From: Actinomycetota bacterium
GTDB lineage: Bacteria; Actinomycetota; Thermoleophilia; Gaiellales; Gaiellaceae
Direction of reading: 5' to 3'
NCBI GenBank assembly: GCA_013698195.1
Contig: JACCVK010000290.1
Coordinates: 1-6,803 of the forward strand
Length of the DNA stretch: 6,803 bases
A program made the position numbers and the translations under genes. Shown here piece after piece: positions 4,077 through 6,803 of this stretch. How positions within the stretch are numbered: the stretch's first letter is position 1; the number at the start of each line of letters is the position of its first letter. The notes under the pieces are model-generated. The model saw only the letters and a program-made list of their open reading frames with translations. It made no database searches and was not told the DNA's origin.

Positions 4077-4826
4077 GTGGACCTGGGACTGCGTGAACGT
4101 GCGTCCCTCGTGACCGGCTCGACGCGCGGGATCGGTCTCGAGACCGCGCGGATGCTCGCTGAGGAAGGCGCGCGCGTTGTCACGTGCGGGCGGGGCGCGG
4201 CGCCCGGCATCGGGCAGGCGGCGCACATCGTGGCTGACCTCTCTCGTGCGGGCGAGCCCGAGCGTGTCGTGTCCGAGGCCGCAGCCGCCCTCGGCGGGCT
4301 CGATGTCCTTGTGAACAACGTCGGCGTCGCGCGCCACGCCCGGTTCGAGGAAGTTCCAGACGAGGAATGGGACGCCTACTGGCAGGTCAACGTCATGAGC
4401 TACGTGCGAGCGACGCGCGCTGCGCTTCCCCACCTGCGTCAGCGCGGAGGCTCGATCGTCAACGTCTCCTCCACTGCAGGCAAGCGCCCGTCTACCGGCA
4501 TGCCGCACTACTCGGTGACGAAGGCCGCCGTACTGTCGCTGTCGCGGCTCGTCGCAGACGTGTACGCGGGCGACGGCATTCGCTGCAACGCGGTCACGCC
4601 CGGGCCGACAGCGACGGACGCCTGGCTCGGTGAAGGCGGTTTGGCCGATCAGCAGGGCGATCGCGAAGAGATCCTCGCGAAAGTCGGAGCCGGGCGGCCG
4701 CTCGGTCGTCTCGCACGCGCTGACGAGATCGCCGCCGTGGTCGTCTTCCTGTGCTCCGAGCGCGCGTCATATGTCACCGGTGCCGCGTGGAGCGCCGACG
4801 GCGGCACCGTCCCGATCATCGTGTGA
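4077..4826 (+). CDS. Short-chain dehydrogenase/reductase (FabG-like SDR)
   Basis: A complete 249-residue classical SDR, an NAD(P)-dependent oxidoreductase of unknown substrate. Visible motifs are the cofactor loop TGSTRGIG (13-20), ADLS with D54, NNVG (80-83), N105, the catalytic Ser in VNVSS (S132), YSVTK (Y145, K149), and NAVTPGPTAT (171-180). The C-terminal YVTGAAWSADGG is typical. The N-terminal MDLGLRERASLVTG fits starting at GTG 4077; there is no clear ribosome site, and the divergent phosphatase starts 19 nt away. The stop overlaps the MFS start (GTGA), so the two are translationally coupled. This suggests one operon of reductase, transporter and dgt. Confidence 0.94.
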   Translation: MDLGLRERASLVTGSTRGIGLETARMLAEEGARVVTCGRGAAPGIGQAAHIVADLSRAGEPERVVSEAAAALGGLDVLVNNVGVARHARFEEVPDEEWDAYWQVNVMSYVRATRAALPHLRQRGGSIVNVSSTAGKRPSTGMPHYSVTKAAVLSLSRLVADVYAGDGIRCNAVTPGPTATDAWLGEGGLADQQGDREEILAKVGAGRPLGRLARADEIAAVVVFLCSERASYVTGAAWSADGGTVPIIV

Positions 4827-5975
4827 CGAGCTCCCGCTATGCGGTCGGCGCGACGCTGTTCCTTGCGCTCGCTGCCTCACAAGCCGCCGTTCTCGGCCTC
4901 ACGCCCGTGCTGGCAGCTGTCGCCTCGGATCTCGGCGTGTCGACTGCCGTCGCCGGTCAGCTACGCACGGTTTCGGGCCTGTCCGCCGGCATCACTGCGC
5001 TCTGTACGGGCTTGCTTCGCGTGTCGGATTGCGCGAGCTCCTCGCGTCCGGTCTCGTGCTCCTCGCGGCGGGTTCGGCTGTGAGCGCCGCGGCTCCCGAC
5101 TTCACCGTGATGTCGGCCGGGCAGCTCTTGATCGGAGCTGGGGTCGGGCTTTCGTACTCGGTCGCGATTGCCGCGGTTGCGGAATGGACGAGCCCGGACG
5201 AGCGCTCGCGTGTACTGGCCCTCGTGCTGCTCGGGCCACCGGCGGCCTGGATCGTCGGCATGCCGCTGTCCGGTCTCGTAGGGGACGTGAGCTGGCGTTT
5301 GGTCTGGGTCGTCGTCCCGCTGACGTCCGCGGTCGCGGCGCTCGTCGTGCTCGTGCAACGCCACTCGACGCCGCCTGCCGCCGCGCGAGCCGATCTTCTC
5401 GCCGTGCTCAGGTACCCGGGTGTGGTTCGCTGGTCGATCGGCGAGCTGCTCGCGTTCTCGGCCTGGGCCGGGTCTCTGGTCTTCATCGGTGCGCTGTTCA
5501 TCGAGTCGTACGGGCTCTCGGTCGCCGCAACGGGGCTCCTGCTCGGAGCCGGTGCGGTCGTGTACGTGCCCGGGAATCTGCTCTTTCGGCGCTGGATCGA
5601 CGAGCACGATCGGGTGTTGCTCGTCGGCCTCGCGTTCGGTGCCGCCGCGACCGTCGTCGTGCTCGGCGCCTACCGGGGTCGACCGCGTTCAGTCTCGCTG
5701 CGTACTCGCTGCTCGCGTTTCTGGCTGGAGGGAGGACGCTGGCAGGAAGCGCGCACGGGCTCGACCTCGCTCCCGAGCTGCGTCTTCGCGTGACCGGGGT
5801 GCGCACCGCAGCGCTCCAGCTCGGCTACTTCGTCGGCGCCGCGATTGGCGGCATTGCGCTCGCGGCGGGCGGCTACACGAGCCTCGGGCTCGCGTTCGCG
5901 GTGCTGTTCGTCGCGGGAGCTCTCCCGCACCTTCTCCCTCGAGGCTCGCGCAGCCCGAAGCCCTCTCTACCCTGA
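4823..5975 (+). CDS. MFS transporter, DHA1-like (two frameshifts)
   Basis: A major facilitator superfamily permease, probably a drug/metabolite efflux protein; the substrate is unknown. It starts at GTG 4823, overlapping the SDR stop by 4 nt. Helix 1 is FLALAASQAAVLGLTPVLAA. The inter-helix motif GLASRVGLREL, which corresponds to MFS motif A, straddles the first frameshift at G run 5008-5010. The middle reads VLLAAGSAVSAAAPDFTVM, LLIGAGVGLSYSVAIAAVAE, DERSRVLALVLLG and so on, up to the second shift at G run 5675-5678. The end reads STAFSLAAYSLLAFLAGG to TGA 5973. Adding one G at each run restores a single 384-residue protein with about 12 hydrophobic segments, normal for the family. As written, translation from the start would stop at 5083. 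Whether the breaks are real is doubtful. dgt follows after 4 nt. Confidence 0.85.
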
Positions 5976-5979
5976 CACC

Positions 5980-6803
5980 GTGGAGTCGAGCGGCGGCCTC
6001 CAATCGACCTTCGAAGCTCGAATTCGGGTTCTCGAGGACAGCTTCTCGCAGTTCGCCGTGCGCTCGTCTGCGACTCGAGGAAGGCCGGTTCCGGAGCCGG
6101 AGTCGGACGTTCGCACGCCGTTCCAGCGCGACCGCGATCGCATCGTGCATTCGAAACCCTTTCGCAGGCTGAAGGGAAAAACGCAGGTCTTCATCGACCC
6201 TGCGGGAGACCACTTCCGTACACGCATGACGCACACGCTCGAGACGACGGCGATCTCACGGGTCGTCGCACGGGCGTTGCGCCTGAACGAGGACTTGACC
6301 GAAGCGATCGGGCTCGGGCACGACATGGGTCACACGCCGTTCGGGCATGCCGGCGAGGACGCGCTTGACGAGGCGCTCCGTGAGCGCTTCGATCGCCGTT
6401 TCCGGCACAACGAGCAATCTCACCGCATCGCCCGCTCGCTCAATCTCACGCTCGAGGTCTGCGACGGGATCCTCACTCACACGGGCGAGCGCGAGCCGGA
6501 GAGCCTGGAGGGACGGATCGTGCGGCTCGTCGATCGCGTGGCTTACATCAACCACGACATCGACGACGCCGTCAGGTACGGGCTTCTCTCCGACGAAGAC
6601 CTTCCCCGTGACGAGATCGACGTGCTCGGCCCGACCGGCTCGATGCGCATCGACCGGCTCGTGCACGACATCGTCGAGTCGTCGGAGGACGTGAACGACA
6701 TCCGGCAGTCGCGTGGGGTGGGGGAGGCGATGCTCTCGCTCCGCGCGTTCATGTTCGAGCACGTCTATCTCGGGCCGCAGGCGGCACCCGAGCACGAGCG
6801 CGC
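5980..6803 (+). CDS. dgt: Deoxyguanosinetriphosphate triphosphohydrolase-like HD protein (partial, 3' cut)
   Basis: An HD-domain dNTP triphosphohydrolase of the Dgt type, which cleaves dGTP (or other dNTPs) to deoxynucleoside and triphosphate, helping balance nucleotide pools. The frame is open from GTG 5980 to the window end (274 residues seen; the family has about 330-420). Family signatures: FAVRSSATRGRPVPEPESD and RTPFQRDRDRIVHSKPFRRL near the N-terminus, KTQVF, then the metal ligands in RMTHTLE (H85), GLGHDMGHTPFGHAGE (H114-D115) and LVDRVAYINHDIDDA (D185). The C-terminal part lies outside. GTG 5980 is chosen because it begins 4 nt after the MFS stop and gives the expected N-terminus; no strong ribosome site is present. 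In many actinobacteria dgt precedes dnaG, so dnaG may lie just beyond the window. Confidence 0.94.
   Translation, partial: MESSGGLQSTFEARIRVLEDSFSQFAVRSSATRGRPVPEPESDVRTPFQRDRDRIVHSKPFRRLKGKTQVFIDPAGDHFRTRMTHTLETTAISRVVARALRLNEDLTEAIGLGHDMGHTPFGHAGEDALDEALRERFDRRFRHNEQSHRIARSLNLTLEVCDGILTHTGEREPESLEGRIVRLVDRVAYINHDIDDAVRYGLLSDEDLPRDEIDVLGPTGSMRIDRLVHDIVESSEDVNDIRQSRGVGEAMLSLRAFMFEHVYLGPQAAPEHER

Noticed and set aside
4957..5806. Long minus-strand frames opposite the MFS gene
   Set aside because: Composition is Arg/Glu/Asp-rich shadow sequence; the plus strand encodes a continuous transporter once the G runs are repaired.
5689..6795. Minus-strand frames (about 180 residues) opposite dgt
   Set aside because: dgt carries all HD metal-binding motifs in its frame; the antisense frames show no family features.
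1..6803. CRISPR array, insertion sequence transposase, toxin-antitoxin pair
   Set aside because: No regularly spaced repeats, no DDE/serine transposase motifs and no recognisable toxin or antitoxin were seen in any frame I read.

Overview
The window is GC-rich bacterial chromosome, probably from an actinobacterium. The 5S rRNA 3' end reads like actinobacterial 5S, GTG starts are common, codon third positions are strongly G/C, and an actinobacterial-type dgt gene closes the window. A deep lineage such as Thermoleophilia is my guess from composition and is not proven.

Layout. 1-28 is the 3' end of a 5S rRNA, followed by an rRNA-operon terminator hairpin. 80-597 is a GNAT acetyltransferase (+) with one frameshift, overlapping tail to tail with an M48/HtpX-like membrane protease (-, 574-1416). 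Upstream of htpX on the minus strand is a small, possibly Sm-like protein (1442-1714). From about 1662 to 3500 lies what looks like a decayed integrative element. It holds a terminator, a degenerate tRNA-Cys-like gene, a coiled-coil gene and a PRC-barrel gene (minus-strand operon), the last ~37 residues of a tyrosine integrase, and a dimeric alpha/beta-barrel protein gene. Beyond it are a histidine-phosphatase gene (-, 3509-4057) and, divergent from it, a plus-strand operon: SDR oxidoreductase, MFS transporter (two frameshifts) and dgt, cut by the window end.

Main result. A 25-nt direct repeat (22/25 identical) sits at 1662-1686 and 3476-3500. Just inside each copy is a perfect 11-nt tandem duplication with the core GGTGTGGTC. 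Joining the outer flanks of the two repeats rebuilds a tight minus-strand operon: phosphatase, 7 nt, small protein starting GTG-GAG-GAT, then htpX. The repeat spans the 5' end of the small gene and keeps it in frame. Joining the inner flanks gives an attP-like site: a core with paired 11-nt sites on each arm, as expected for a lambda-type tyrosine integrase. I read 1662-3500 as an old element that inserted into the start of the small gene, regenerated that gene's 5' end, and has since lost most of its integrase.

Second theme. The GNAT and MFS genes contain three frameshifts, and each is repaired by adding a single G to a run of G. That points to homopolymer sequencing error, or less likely to slippage, rather than to ordinary gene decay.
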